DNA of 56,185 nucleotides from an uncultured Pseudomonadota bacterium. GTDB lineage: Bacteria > Pseudomonadota > Gammaproteobacteria > Methylococcales > Methylomonadaceae. Positions within the stretch are counted from its first letter, which is position 1; the number at the start of each line of letters is the position of its first letter. Below are positions 8,583 through 18,951 of the stretch, piece by piece. A program made the position numbers and the translations under genes. The notes under the pieces were generated by a model. It was not told where the DNA came from. It made no database searches and saw nothing but the letters and a program-made list of their open reading frames with translations. The stretch spans positions 1-56,185 of the forward strand of contig CAIYSZ010000072.1 in NCBI GenBank assembly GCA_903928965.1, given 5' to 3'.

Positions 8583-9671
8583 CTAGCGCTTAGCGTCGGC
8601 CAGCGCCAACGGCAACGCCCGTAAAAAGACCTGATTTTCCGCCTCGGTTCCCACGGTGACGCGCAAGCAGTTTTGCAGCAATCCGCCTTGGCCGGAGAGG
8701 TTTTTAATCAACACGCCTTGTTGTTTTAACGCGGCGAACACCGCGTCGGCGGCGCGGTCTAAGGTTTTAAATAAAATAAAATTGGCCTCGCTCGGGTAAG
8801 GCCTGATTTCCGGCATGGCTTGCAAGGCCTTGAACAGCGCGTCTCTATGCGTTCGGATTAGCCGGGTTTGCTCGGCTAGAAACTCGCCGCGCTTTAAAGC
8901 GTATTCGACGCTGGCCTGAGTCAACACGTTAATATTATAGGGTAGCCGCAGCTTGTTGAATTGCTCCAACCACACCGGCGCGCCGGCCAAAAATCCTAGC
9001 CGCAAGCCGGCCAAGCCCAATTTCGACACGGTGCGCATCAGTAACAAGCGTTCATGTTTGGCGGTTTGCGCCATGAAATGGGCGTCGGTGAACGGCGCAT
9101 AGGCTTCGTCTATGACCACCCATCCCGGCGTCAAGGCCAAAATTTCGGCGATGGCGTCGGCGTCGAATAAATTTCCGGTGGGATTGTTGGGATAGGCCAA
9201 AAAAATCAGCGCCGGACGCTTGGCGGCGATGGCGGCGCGCATCACAGGCATATCAAGCTCAAAGTTTTCGGTCAACGGCACGCCGCAATAATCCAGCCCC
9301 AAGCTGACGGCGATTTGTTTATACATCACAAAACTGGGTTCCGGCGCCATGACGCAGGCGTCCGGGCGGAGAGCCATCAGCAAGATTTGAATGATTTCGT
9401 CCGAGCCGTTGCCGAACATTAAATCCAGCTCCGCCGGCAAGCGGTAATAGTCGCGCACCGCGGCCGCCAGGGATTTGGCCGCCGGATCGGGATAGCGGTT
9501 TAGCGCGCATGCGGTCAAGCCGGCTAGCCAAGCGTCGCGCTCCGCTTCCGGCCATGGATAGGGATTTTCCATCGCATCCAATTTAATTAAGTTGCCGGGG
9601 TCGGCGACATGATAGGCCGACAGCGCCAGCACTTGCGGACGGAACAATGGTGTAAGACTGGACGCCGACAT
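8583..9671 (-). CDS. hisC: Histidinol-phosphate aminotransferase
   Basis: PLP-dependent class II aminotransferase that converts imidazole acetol-phosphate to histidinol phosphate. The N-terminal LDAMENPYPWP, the FGNGSDEI motif, YPNNPTGN and the PLP-lysine region RTVSKLGLAGLRLGF are visible. The start at 9671 has a strong AAGGAG and gives 362 residues. A longer in-frame reading would run backwards into hisD and is not needed. The gene is last in the mla-murA-his run, 35 bp behind hisD. Confidence 0.95.
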   Translation of the reverse strand: MSASSLTPLFRPQVLALSAYHVADPGNLIKLDAMENPYPWPEAERDAWLAGLTACALNRYPDPAAKSLAAAVRDYYRLPAELDLMFGNGSDEIIQILLMALRPDACVMAPEPSFVMYKQIAVSLGLDYCGVPLTENFELDMPVMRAAIAAKRPALIFLAYPNNPTGNLFDADAIAEILALTPGWVVIDEAYAPFTDAHFMAQTAKHERLLLMRTVSKLGLAGLRLGFLAGAPVWLEQFNKLRLPYNINVLTQASVEYALKRGEFLAEQTRLIRTHRDALFKALQAMPEIRPYPSEANFILFKTLDRAADAVFAALKQQGVLIKNLSGQGGLLQNCLRVTVGTEAENQVFLRALPLALADAKR

Positions 9672-9706
9672 GGTTAAACTCCTTTTCATTTCCTGATGCG
9701 GTGGGG

Positions 9707-11008
9707 CTACAAACGATATTCCGCCGAGCGGGCATGCGCGGTCAGGCCTTCGCCGCGCGCCAATATCGAGGCCACCGCTCCCAGTTCGCTGGCGCTGGCG
9801 GCGGAACAATTAATTAAGCTGCTGCGCTTTTGAAAGTCGTAGACCCCAAGCGGCGAGGAAAAGCGCGCCGCGCCGGCGGTCGGCAACACGTGATTCGGTC
9901 CGGCGCAATAATCGCCCAAGGCTTCGGCGGTATGCCGGCCCATGAAAATAGCGCCGGCGTTGCGGATTTGGCTAAGCAAGGCTTCGGGCGCGGCGACCGA
10001 CAACTCCAGATGCTCCGGCGCGATGCGGTTGGCGATGGCGGCGGCCTGCGTCAGATTCGCCGCCTTAATCAAAGCGCCGCGATTGCGCATCGAGGTTTCA
10101 ATGATCGCCGCGCGCTCCATTTGCGGAAGCAAGCGGTTGATGCTACGTTCCACCGCGTCCAGAAATTCGGCGCTGTCGCTGATTAAAATGGCTTGCGCCT
10201 CCTCGTCGTGTTCAGCTTGCGAGAACAAATCCATGGCGATCCAGTCCGGCTCGGTGCCGCCGTCGCAAATAATCAGAATTTCGGAAGGGCCGGCGATCAT
10301 ATCAATGCCGACTTGGCCGTAGACTAGTTTTTTAGCGGTGGCGACATAAATGTTGCCGGGCCCGACGATTTTATCCACCCGCGGAATGCTTTGCGTGCCG
10401 TAAGCCAGCGCAGCCACCGCTTGCGCGCCGCCGATAGTGAACACTCGATCCACGCCGGCTACGGCGGCGGCGGCCAGCACCAGCGGATTGGTTTCGCCGT
10501 CCGGCGCCGGGCTAACCATCACCAGTTCGCCGACGCCGGCGATTTTGGCCGGAATCGCGTTCATTAATACCGAAGAAGGATAAGCCGCCTTGCCGCCCGG
10601 TACGTACAGACCCACTTTATCCAACGGCGTCACCCATTGGCCCAATACCGTGCCGTTGGCTTCGGTTATTTGCCAGGACTCCATTTTTTGGCGTTCGGCA
10701 TAGGCGCGAATGCGCGCCGAGGCGCTTTCCAAAGCTTGGCGCTGTTCAGGGTCTATAGTCTCCAACGCCGCCGCCAGGCGCGCGCCGCCGATTTCCAGCT
10801 CGGTCACGGAGCGGGCGTCGCGCCGGTCGAAGCGATTAGTGTATTCCAGCAGCGCCGGGTCGCCGTCGCGGCGGATGGCGGAGATGATATCCAGCACCCG
10901 CTGCTGCACGCCGGAATCCTCGCTGGCGTCCCAATGCAAGCGGGCTTGCAATTGTTGCTCGAAATCGGCGGCGGAAGCGTCCAAACGGAACAGCGAGATG
11001 GCGGTCAT
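9707..11008 (-). CDS. hisD: Histidinol dehydrogenase
   Basis: Zinc-dependent NAD enzyme that oxidises histidinol to histidine in two steps. Family landmarks are [21 protein letters not shown], the glycine-rich [25 protein letters not shown] and the metal/base region [10 protein letters not shown] with GPNHVLPT near the end. Length 433 is standard. It lies 6 bp after hisG. Confidence 0.96.
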   Translation of the reverse strand: MTAISLFRLDASAADFEQQLQARLHWDASEDSGVQQRVLDIISAIRRDGDPALLEYTNRFDRRDARSVTELEIGGARLAAALETIDPEQRQALESASARIRAYAERQKMESWQITEANGTVLGQWVTPLDKVGLYVPGGKAAYPSSVLMNAIPAKIAGVGELVMVSPAPDGETNPLVLAAAAVAGVDRVFTIGGAQAVAALAYGTQSIPRVDKIVGPGNIYVATAKKLVYGQVGIDMIAGPSEILIICDGGTEPDWIAMDLFSQAEHDEEAQAILISDSAEFLDAVERSINRLLPQMERAAIIETSMRNRGALIKAANLTQAAAIANRIAPEHLELSVAAPEALLSQIRNAGAIFMGRHTAEALGDYCAGPNHVLPTAGAARFSSPLGVYDFQKRSSLINCSAASASELGAVASILARGEGLTAHARSAEYRL

Positions 11009-11014
11009 AAGCGT

Positions 11015-11641
11015 TTACCGGGAGTTAATGGCGGTTTCAAGCTGCGCGAGCAGATTCTTGATCGCCTGATGTTTTATTTTCATCGCCGCTTTGTTCACCA
11101 CCAGGCGCGAAGTGATTTGCATGATTAATGCCTTGGGCTCCAAGCCGTTGGCTTTCAAGGTATTGCCGGTATCGACCAAATCGACGATGTAATCGGCCAA
11201 GCCGACCAGCGGCGCCAATTCCATGGAGCCATAGAGTTTGATGATCTCCGCCTGCACGCCGAGGCCCGCGAAATAACTTTGCGCGGTTTTCACGTATTTG
11301 GTGGCGACGCGGATGCGGCCGGAGACCGGCGGCGCGCCGACCTTGGCCGCCGTCATCAAACGGCAGGCGGCAATGCCTAAATCCATGGGTTCGTATAAAC
11401 CGTCCGCGCCATGTTCGACCAAAACGTCTTTGCCGGCGATGCCTAGGTCGGCCGCGCCGTATTCGACGAAGGTGGGCACGTCGGTGGCGCGGATGATGAC
11501 CAATTGCACGTCGTCGCGGCTGGTCGGCAATACCAGCTTACGGCTTTTTTCCGGGTCTTCCAGCGGGCTGATGCCGGCGGCGGCCAGCAGCGGCATGGCT
11601 TCCTCGAAAATTCTTCCTTTGGAAACGGCTATCGTCAGCAT
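11015..11641 (-). CDS. hisG: ATP phosphoribosyltransferase, short form
   Basis: First enzyme of histidine synthesis. At 208 residues it is the short (HisG-S) type, which lacks the C-terminal regulatory domain and needs the HisZ subunit for activity and feedback control. hisZ is not in this window. Visible motifs are the N-terminal AVSKGRI, the substrate region [10 protein letters not shown], and [15 protein letters not shown] for the PRPP-binding loop. murA lies 9 bp upstream. Confidence 0.95.
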   Translation of the reverse strand: MLTIAVSKGRIFEEAMPLLAAAGISPLEDPEKSRKLVLPTSRDDVQLVIIRATDVPTFVEYGAADLGIAGKDVLVEHGADGLYEPMDLGIAACRLMTAAKVGAPPVSGRIRVATKYVKTAQSYFAGLGVQAEIIKLYGSMELAPLVGLADYIVDLVDTGNTLKANGLEPKALIMQITSRLVVNKAAMKIKHQAIKNLLAQLETAINSR

Positions 11642-11650
11642 GGTTCAACC

Positions 11651-12937
<1,287 letters not shown>

Positions 12938-13258
12938 CTAAAGAGGTGAGGCCGCTTGCGGCGCGAAATAGTCGCTGCCGTCTAGGCCGCTGAGTTTGGC
13001 CAAGGCCATTAATTGCGGCGGAATGTTGCTTAGCTGTAAATCGGCCCCATTGGCGCGGGTCAGGCGTATGCATTCTATCAGCAGAGCCAGTCCGGCGCTG
13101 TCCACGCCGCTTACTTCAGCCAAATCCAGACGAATTGGCGAAATCCCAGCCGGAAATTTCAAGGCGCGCAACGTGTTTTGGCTAATATGCGCGAACGTCA
13201 TGGGTCCTTGCATGCGGTATGCGCCGGGGCCGACCAAATGAATGTTTAATCCCGCCAT
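12938..13258 (-). CDS. mlaB: STAS-domain protein MlaB
   Basis: Small cytoplasmic STAS-domain subunit of the Mla phospholipid transporter, which regulates the ATPase MlaF. The 106 residues contain the STAS core: a beta strand, then RLDLAEVSGVDSAGLALLIECIR around the conserved Ser, and a C-terminal helix. It directly abuts mlaD (2 bp), so mlaC, normally between them, is absent. Confidence 0.85.
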   Translation of the reverse strand: MAGLNIHLVGPGAYRMQGPMTFAHISQNTLRALKFPAGISPIRLDLAEVSGVDSAGLALLIECIRLTRANGADLQLSNIPPQLMALAKLSGLDGSDYFAPQAASPL

Positions 13259-13260
13259 GA

Positions 13261-13728
13261 TTATTGGTTAGCTTTATTCAATAAAAACTTGCCTATCATT
13301 TCTTCCAGGATGATGGCCGAGCTGACGTTTTCAATCTTGCTGTTGTTCTTCAAAAACGCGCCGGACAGGCCGGGGCCCGGATCAATGCTGATATATTGCT
13401 CGCCCAGCAAGCCGGACGTGTAAATGCTGGCGTCGGAATCGTCAGGCAAGTTATTGTATTTAGAGTCTATTTTCATTTCCACCACCGACTCGAGCGTTTC
13501 CTTGTCCAGGGAAATGGACGACACGCGGCCGATTTTGACTCCGGCCACCGACACCGGCGATTTAACTTTCAAACCGCCGGAGTTTTGAAAGCGGGCGCTG
13601 ACGGTAAAGGTTTCGCCGCTGGTGTAGGTCCCGAGATTGCTGACTTGCAGCGCTTGATAAAACAATGCGGCAATGCCGGCGGCGACGAATAGTCCGACCA
13701 GGGTATCCTGTATTTTGGAATGTTGCAT
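13261..13728 (-). CDS. mlaD: MCE-domain lipid-transport protein MlaD
   Basis: Inner-membrane-anchored MCE protein whose hexamer carries phospholipid across the periplasmic side of the MlaFEDB complex. It has one N-terminal transmembrane helix (LVGLFVAAGIAALFYQALQV), then a single MCE domain with VSARFQNSGGLKVKSPVSVAGVKIGRV and the TSGLLGEQYISIDPG loop. The 155 residues are normal for MlaD, and far shorter than the second MCE protein at 38231-39223. Confidence 0.95.
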   Translation of the reverse strand: MQHSKIQDTLVGLFVAAGIAALFYQALQVSNLGTYTSGETFTVSARFQNSGGLKVKSPVSVAGVKIGRVSSISLDKETLESVVEMKIDSKYNNLPDDSDASIYTSGLLGEQYISIDPGPGLSGAFLKNNSKIENVSSAIILEEMIGKFLLNKANQ

Positions 13729-13734
13729 GGTTTT

Positions 13735-14514
13735 TTAATCTCCAAACATAAGCGCCGTTAAAATAAAATCCAGGCCCAGCACGGCGAACGCCGAATTCAC
13801 CACGGTGCGGGTGGTGGCGCGGCTAACCCCCTCGGATGTAGGGAGGCAATCGTAGCCTTCAAATAAAGCGATCAAGGTGGCGCTAAACCCGAATACCAGG
13901 CTTTTGATCATGCCGTTGATAATGTCGTGCCGAAAATCGATGCTGGATTGCATTTGCGACCAAAACGAACCGTCGTCCACACCCAGCATGCCCACGCCGA
14001 TCATATGCCCGCCCATGACGCCAATGGCGCTAAACAAAGCCGCCAGCAACGGCATGCAAATCAGGCCCGCCAAAAATCGCGGGGTTATAATGCGCTTAAC
14101 CGGGTCCACCGCCATCATTTCCATGCCGGATAATTGTTCGGTAGCCTTCATCAAACCGATTTCAGCGGTCAGGGCCGAGCCGGCGCGGCCGGCGAACAGC
14201 AAGGCCGACACCACCGGCCCCAATTCGCGTACCAGCGAGGCGGCGACCATGACGCCAAGCGATTCCTCCGCGCCGAAATCGGACAAAATGTAAAAGCCCT
14301 GCAAGCCCAACACCATGCCGACGAACAAACCGGAAATGCTGATAATTAAAAACGATAGCACGCCGACCGAGTACATCTGCTTCAAAAGCAGGCGCGGCCG
14401 CAAGCCGACATAGCCAAATCCGGAGAGGGCATGCAGCAGAAAAAAAGTTCCGCGCCCGATTTTGCCGAAAGCTTCCCGTGTCGCGGAGCCCAGTTCAGTA
14501 AAAAAATTTAGCAT
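13735..14514 (-). CDS. mlaE: Lipid transport permease MlaE
   Basis: Permease of the Mla ABC transporter, 259 residues, with about five hydrophobic segments and the MlaE signature region (VRELGPVVSALLFAGRAGSALTAEIG and GMEMMAVDPVKRIITPRFLAG). It lies between mlaF (11 bp) and mlaD (6 bp). Confidence 0.95.
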   Translation of the reverse strand: MLNFFTELGSATREAFGKIGRGTFFLLHALSGFGYVGLRPRLLLKQMYSVGVLSFLIISISGLFVGMVLGLQGFYILSDFGAEESLGVMVAASLVRELGPVVSALLFAGRAGSALTAEIGLMKATEQLSGMEMMAVDPVKRIITPRFLAGLICMPLLAALFSAIGVMGGHMIGVGMLGVDDGSFWSQMQSSIDFRHDIINGMIKSLVFGFSATLIALFEGYDCLPTSEGVSRATTRTVVNSAFAVLGLDFILTALMFGD

Positions 14515-14525
14515 AATTAAGCCGC

Positions 14526-15338
14526 TTAATTGACGCCGGAGAGCAAATCCGCAAAATATTCATCCGCCGAATAATGAAAATGCACCGGACCGTCGGCATA
14601 GCCGTGCAAAAACTGCTGCACCCAGGCCGAGTCCGATTGCTCCAATTCCCGCGGCGCGCCCTGTGCTATGATTTTGCCGTCGGCCAGTAAATAAATGTAA
14701 TCGGCAATCTCGGCGGTTTCCCGCACGTCATGCGACACGATGATGCTGGTCAAACCCAAAATTTGGTTCAGCGATTTTATCAAATGCACCAATACGCCCA
14801 TGGAAATGGGGTCTTGGCCGGTGAACGGCTCGTCGTACATGATCATCAGCGGGTCCAGTGCGATGGCCCGCGCCAAGGCCACCCGCCGCGCCATGCCGCC
14901 CGACAACTCGTTCGGCATCAGCATGCGCGCGCCGCGCAAACCCACCGCCTGCAATTTGATCAATACCAGGCTGCGGATCAACGGTTCCGGCAATCGGGTA
15001 TGCTCGCGCAATGGAAACGCCACGTTGTCGAATACGTTCATATCGGTCAGCAAAGCGCCGCTTTGAAATAGCATGCCCATTTTTTTGCGCAAGTTGAACA
15101 ACTCGCGCGTGCTTAAGCTATGCACGTCGCTGCCGTCGAATATGACTTGGCCGCTAGCGGGGCGCAATTGCCCGCCGATTAATTTGAGTAATGTGGTCTT
15201 GCCGGTGCCGCTCGGACCCATGATCGCGGTAATTTTGCCGCGCGGAATTTCCAGCGACACGCCGTCAAAAATTTTACGCGCGCCGCGGGAAAAACATAAG
15301 TTTCTGATTGAAACGATGTTTTGCTCGTTATTGGACAT
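14526..15338 (-). CDS. mlaF: ATPase MlaF of the Mla lipid transporter
   Basis: ABC-type ATPase energising phospholipid transport at the inner membrane. Walker A GPSGTGKTT, signature LSGGMARR and Walker B LIMYDEP with the D loop are intact, and the last residues form the MlaF-type C-terminal extension. I give the ATG at 15338, which precedes the usual MlaF N terminus but has no clear ribosome site. An in-frame TTG at 15389 would add 17 residues encoded by the 16-bp repeats at 15336-15378. First gene of the mlaFEDB-murA-hisGDC run. Confidence 0.92.
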   Translation of the reverse strand: MSNNEQNIVSIRNLCFSRGARKIFDGVSLEIPRGKITAIMGPSGTGKTTLLKLIGGQLRPASGQVIFDGSDVHSLSTRELFNLRKKMGMLFQSGALLTDMNVFDNVAFPLREHTRLPEPLIRSLVLIKLQAVGLRGARMLMPNELSGGMARRVALARAIALDPLMIMYDEPFTGQDPISMGVLVHLIKSLNQILGLTSIIVSHDVRETAEIADYIYLLADGKIIAQGAPRELEQSDSAWVQQFLHGYADGPVHFHYSADEYFADLLSGVN

Positions 15339-15378
15339 GTTCGGAATTATGCATGTTCGGAAATAGTCATATTCGGAA
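15336..15378. repeat. Three 16-bp direct repeats at the mlaF start
   Basis: CATGTTCGGAA occurs at 15336 and 15352, and CATATTCGGAA at 15368: three copies at an exact 16-bp period, overlapping the proposed mlaF ATG and the region just upstream. The spacers between the cores are not conserved. The array could be an operator, a translational control element or simple slippage. Confidence 0.75.
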
Positions 15379-15389
15379 GAGCGAGGCAA

Positions 15390-15871
15390 AGGCTTGCGGT
15401 TAAATCTTGTATTTTCTCCGACCCGCTAAGGCGAAGTCAATGTATATTTGTCCTAACTAGCTGGATTTTTAACAGCTGGATTTTGAACGTGTAACGTGTT
15501 TTGCGAATGGTCCAAGACGCCTTGCAGTGAGAAGCAGCGAATAGCAGGCCGCGCCGATGGAAACGACCGCCTAGCCTATGCCGAGCAAGCCCGATGGGAG
15601 GCGATAAGCGGGTAACAATAAGCTCTATCTACAGAGTTATGGGTAGCTTACGGCCTTATAAACACAAGGCGTTAGTCTAGGGACGCCGTGAATGCATCCC
15701 TTTCGCCCAACTGCTTGTATTCACAAGACCTTTTAAATTTCATTAACATAGTCTTCTTTTGTTAGCTTCTTACGCTTGACCCGGCGCTTCGAGTCAAGCA
15801 ATAGTGCAATGGGTTGGGATAATACGCTTTGGTAATATTCCAACCAGATTATGTCAACGCTATTATTAATG
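15390..15871. other. 482-bp intergenic region upstream of mlaF
   Basis: No gene is seen. It contains a tandem 15-bp repeat at 15459-15473 and 15474-15488 (AGCTGGATTTTTAAC, then the same with one change), lying about 20 bp from a minus-strand TTGACT (15440-15435) that could be a -35 box for mlaF. A dispersed repeat copy is at 15638-15767. The remainder (about 15490-15637 and 15768-15871) shows nothing I recognise. Confidence 0.55.
15638..15767. repeat. Dispersed intergenic repeat, copy A
   Basis: About 130 bp that can be aligned with 31597-31761. Shared blocks in order are TATGGGTAGC, GGCCTTA, GGACGCCGTGAAT followed by CATCC, TTCACAAGACCTT, ATTAAC and TTTGTTAGC. This copy lacks about 35 bp present in the middle of the other. 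Neither contains a gene. I remember similar GGACGCCGTGAATACATCC elements from methanotroph genomes, but could not verify this here. Confidence 0.75.
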
Positions 15872-16072
15872 CTATGGTTTTAACGAAATTGTTTCAACGC
15901 GTCCCTGGTTGTTAAAAATCAATTTATCTTCCTTGGCCAGCCAACCGATGCCGCGCAACACATCGTTTTTGCTTAAACCGGTTTCCGTGCTTAGTTTATT
16001 TATGCTGGCTTCGCCGTTTTGATCCAGATAAGTCCAAATCTTGCCAGCCGCCGCGCCAATTGCTTCACTCAT
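15872..16072 (-). CDS. Small winged-helix protein (DUF2582-like)
   Basis: This 66-residue protein is almost entirely one winged helix-turn-helix: helix GAAAGKIWTYLDQ, helix INKLSTETG, recognition helix SKNDVLRGIGWLAKEDKL, then a beta wing. It fits the small DUF2582 family of stand-alone winged-helix proteins, whose target is not known. The ATG has GAGGAT upstream. It stands alone, 85 bp after minE in the same direction. Confidence 0.8.
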   Translation of the reverse strand: MSEAIGAAAGKIWTYLDQNGEASINKLSTETGLSKNDVLRGIGWLAKEDKLIFNNQGRVETISLKP

Positions 16073-16157
16073 GATTTTATCCTCAGTTAATGCCCAAAAA
16101 TAATGCCCAAAAAATCGTAATTCAAAAAGACGCTTGGCCTAGTCCCGGTTCTCGCCG

Positions 16158-16412
16158 TTATTTGGCGTCCGGCAACAGTATATTTACTTCCAAGGTTTCC
16201 TGGTCGCCGTCTTGCTCGAAATTGACCGAAATCGCGTCGTCGTTGACGTTGATGTATTTGCGAATCACCGCCAGCAATTCTTGTTGCAACTCCGGCAAGT
16301 ACGAAGGACAGTTACGGTTGCGCCGCTCATGCGCCACCAAAATCTGTAGCCGCTCCTTGGCGATGGAGGCGGAGTTTTTTTTGGAAGAACGAAAATAATC
16401 CAATAGGCTCAT
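16158..16412 (-). CDS. minE: Cell division topological specificity factor MinE
   Basis: MinE stimulates MinD ATPase and drives pole-to-pole Min oscillation so that the FtsZ ring forms at mid-cell. The N-terminal MSLLDYFRSSKKNSASIAKERLQILVAH (given in parts: membrane-targeting helix, then the MinD-contacting strand) and the C-terminal dimerisation domain are complete in 84 residues. It overlaps minD by 4 nt. Confidence 0.95.
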   Translation of the reverse strand: MSLLDYFRSSKKNSASIAKERLQILVAHERRNRNCPSYLPELQQELLAVIRKYINVNDDAISVNFEQDGDQETLEVNILLPDAK

Positions 16413-17224
16413 GACCTGCCTCCGAATAATTTGCTAAACAGCCCTTTTTTCTCTTCTTCTATAAAACGGTGCGGGATTTCCTCGCCCAAATAACGTCCTA
16501 CGATGTCCTTGTAAGCCTGGCCGGCGTCGCTTTGTTCGTCCAAAATGACCGGTACGCCGGAATTGGAGGCGTTAAGCACCGATTTAGAATCCGGCACCAC
16601 GCCCAATAGATGCAAGGACAAAATTTCTTGTACGTCATCCACGCTGAGCATTTCGCCCAGTTTGACCCGATCCGGCGCGTAGCGGGTCAGCAATAAAAAT
16701 TCCTTGATCGGCTCTTCGCCGCGTTCGGCGCGCCGCGACTTGCTGGATAATATGCCCAGCATGCGGTCGGAATCCCGCACCGAGGACACTTCGGGATTGG
16801 TGACCACAAAAGCGTCGTCGGCGAAATACATGGCCATGGTAGCGCCGCGCTCTATGCCGGCCGGAGAATCGCAAACGATGTACTCAAAGTCCTTGGCTAA
16901 TTCCTCTAGAATCTTGCCCACGCCTTCCAGCGACAAGGCGTCTTTGTCACGGGTTTGCGAGGCCGGCAATATAAATAACTGATCACAGCGCTTATCGCGG
17001 ATCAAGGCTTGGTTTAAGGTTGCTTCTTGCTGGATGACATTGACCAAGTCGTAGACTACCCGGCGCTCGCAGCCCATGACTAAATCCAGATTACGTAAAC
17101 CCACGTCAAAGTCGATGACTGCCGTTTTATAGCCGCGTTTCGCCAAGCCCATGGAAATCGCGGCGCTGGTGGTGGTTTTTCCCACGCCGCCCTTACCGGA
17201 TGTCACAACAATTATTCTGGCCAA
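16409..17224 (-). CDS. minD: Septum site-determining ATPase MinD
   Basis: Deviant Walker A ATPase (SGKGGVGKTT, about residues 9-18) that cycles on the inner membrane and recruits MinC. The C-terminal amphipathic membrane-targeting helix (KGLFSKLFGG) is present. I start it at a TTG at 17224, giving the standard (M)ARIIVVTSGKGG N terminus, with GAGGGG nine bases upstream. An earlier in-frame TTG at 17257 would overlap minC and lacks a ribosome site. Result: 271 residues. Confidence 0.93.
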   Translation of the reverse strand: MARIIVVTSGKGGVGKTTTSAAISMGLAKRGYKTAVIDFDVGLRNLDLVMGCERRVVYDLVNVIQQEATLNQALIRDKRCDQLFILPASQTRDKDALSLEGVGKILEELAKDFEYIVCDSPAGIERGATMAMYFADDAFVVTNPEVSSVRDSDRMLGILSSKSRRAERGEEPIKEFLLLTRYAPDRVKLGEMLSVDDVQEILSLHLLGVVPDSKSVLNASNSGVPVILDEQSDAGQAYKDIVGRYLGEEIPHRFIEEEKKGLFSKLFGGRS

Positions 17225-17240
17225 TGCAATTCCCCTCGCT

Positions 17241-17963
17241 TTAAATTTTTTCGACAATTAATTTTTGTTCCTGTAAACGGATACAAACCCATTTTTGCAC
17301 AGGAGGGTGCGGCGCATCCTCGTCGGCCAATTGATAAACGCCGGCGATGGAGATGAGTTCGGCGCGTAAATCGGAGCAAAAAATCCGGCTGTCCCGGTCG
17401 CCCTGCACGCCGGCCAGGGCGCGGCCGCGCAAGCTGCCGTAGACGTGAATATTGCCCTCGGCCATGATTTCAGCGCCGGCGCTGACCGAGGCGACGATGG
17501 TCAAATCGCCGCTAGCGTAAACCCGTTGGCCGGAACGAACCGGTTGCAAGATTAATTTATTGTCCGCGCTTCGTCGGGCCGGGGCTGGCGAAGCCGGCTG
17601 CTTTTCGGTCCGCGCCTGCTCCGCGCCGGCGTTTTGCGCGGAAAACACCGGCAAATTCAACGCCGCGGCTTCCGCGGCATGTTGGGGATAACCGCCGCGC
17701 ACGCCGATGGCGATGAGTTGGTGCGCGGAAAGTATGTCGATTAAATCCTGTACCGCCAAATCCCGGTGTTGTTCGCTAAGCTTTTGCAAGTCCAGCATCA
17801 CGGGCGAATTTTTAAAGAACTCCGGGGCTTGCGCCAATTTGGCTTCCAAGGCACGCGCCAACAAGTCTAAATCGCCATGCGCGACGGCCAGTACCGGCAG
17901 GGTAACCGCGGCGCTTTTAAATTCCAATATCTGATGTTGTAAAGAAACGGCGTCGCTCGGCAT
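17241..17963 (-). CDS. minC: Septum site-determining protein MinC
   Basis: FtsZ-polymerisation inhibitor. The N-terminal FtsZ-binding domain (about residues 1-110) is followed by an Ala/Pro linker near 125-140 and the C-terminal beta-helix dimerisation domain (VRSGQRVYASGDLTIVASVSAGAEI, HVYGSLRGRALAG). 240 residues is normal. First of minC-minD-minE, with 16 bp to the minD start used here. Confidence 0.93.
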   Translation of the reverse strand: MPSDAVSLQHQILEFKSAAVTLPVLAVAHGDLDLLARALEAKLAQAPEFFKNSPVMLDLQKLSEQHRDLAVQDLIDILSAHQLIAIGVRGGYPQHAAEAAALNLPVFSAQNAGAEQARTEKQPASPAPARRSADNKLILQPVRSGQRVYASGDLTIVASVSAGAEIMAEGNIHVYGSLRGRALAGVQGDRDSRIFCSDLRAELISIAGVYQLADEDAPHPPVQKWVCIRLQEQKLIVEKI

Positions 17964-18048
17964 GAAATGTGTTTAATCCGTTTATAACTATAAATACTAT
18001 CACTTTCTCGCCCAAAAAACAGGGGATTTAATTGCTTTAGCCGGCGTT

Positions 18049-18909
18049 TTAGGCATGCAGTTCCCGATGCCGCACAATGATATTGGCCGAAGCCGATAGA
18101 AAACGCTGACCCAAGGACTCGGCTAGAAATACCGAACGGTGGCGGCCGCCGGTGCAGCCGATGGCGATGGTTAAATAACTACGGTTATCCGCCGCGAAAT
18201 GTTCGGACCAATTGAGTAAAAATACACTGATGTCTTGCAGAAAATCCATTACCGCCGGTTGGCCGCGTAAATAGTCGGCCACCGGCTCATCCTTGCCGGT
18301 CAAATCACGCAGGTCCGGCAGCCAATGCGGATTGGGCAAGCAACGGGCGTCGAATACGAAATCGGCGTCTAGGGGAATGCCGTATTTATAACCGAAAGAC
18401 AGAAATTGGATGCACATGTTCTGGTCATCATGCTCGCCTAACTGTTTTTTCACCATTTCGCGCAATTGGTGATATTGGGTGTAACTGGTGTCCAGGGTGA
18501 TGTCGGCATGCTGCGCCAGCGGCAATAGCATTTCCCGTTCCATTTGCAGCGCTTCGCGTAAGGAACGGCTTTCGTTGGTTAAGGGATGACGGCGGCGGGT
18601 TTCACTGTAACGCTTCAAAAGCGCCGATTCCTCGGCCTCCATATACACAATTTTGCATTCTATGCCTTTATCACGCACAAAATCCAGGCATGCCGGTACG
18701 TCCTGCAGTTTCTCCGAACGGTTGCGGGCGTCTATGCCGATGGCGGTTTTATGGTAACTGTCGCGGTAGCGCAACATGACATGGGTGATGAAATCCTTCA
18801 GTAGCGCAACGGGCAGATTGTCAATGCAATAGTAGCCGCAATCCTCCAGCGTACCTAGCGCAATACTTTTGCCCGATCCGGATAATCCGCTGACTATGAC
18901 CAGTTTCAT
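18049..18909 (-). CDS. rapZ: RNase adapter protein RapZ (YvcJ family)
   Basis: P-loop nucleotide-binding protein that in enterobacteria adapts RNase E to degrade the sRNA GlmZ. Walker A is SGLSGSGKS near the N terminus, and the conserved C-terminal TIAIGCTGGRHRSVFLAE is intact. The 286 residues are normal. It lies downstream of hpf without the ptsN gene that usually separates them. Confidence 0.95.
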   Translation of the reverse strand: MKLVIVSGLSGSGKSIALGTLEDCGYYCIDNLPVALLKDFITHVMLRYRDSYHKTAIGIDARNRSEKLQDVPACLDFVRDKGIECKIVYMEAEESALLKRYSETRRRHPLTNESRSLREALQMEREMLLPLAQHADITLDTSYTQYHQLREMVKKQLGEHDDQNMCIQFLSFGYKYGIPLDADFVFDARCLPNPHWLPDLRDLTGKDEPVADYLRGQPAVMDFLQDISVFLLNWSEHFAADNRSYLTIAIGCTGGRHRSVFLAESLGQRFLSASANIIVRHRELHA

Positions 18910-18951
18910 CGTATGCCGGCGCGGAATGGGTTTTCCGCGCCGTTCGCTCCC

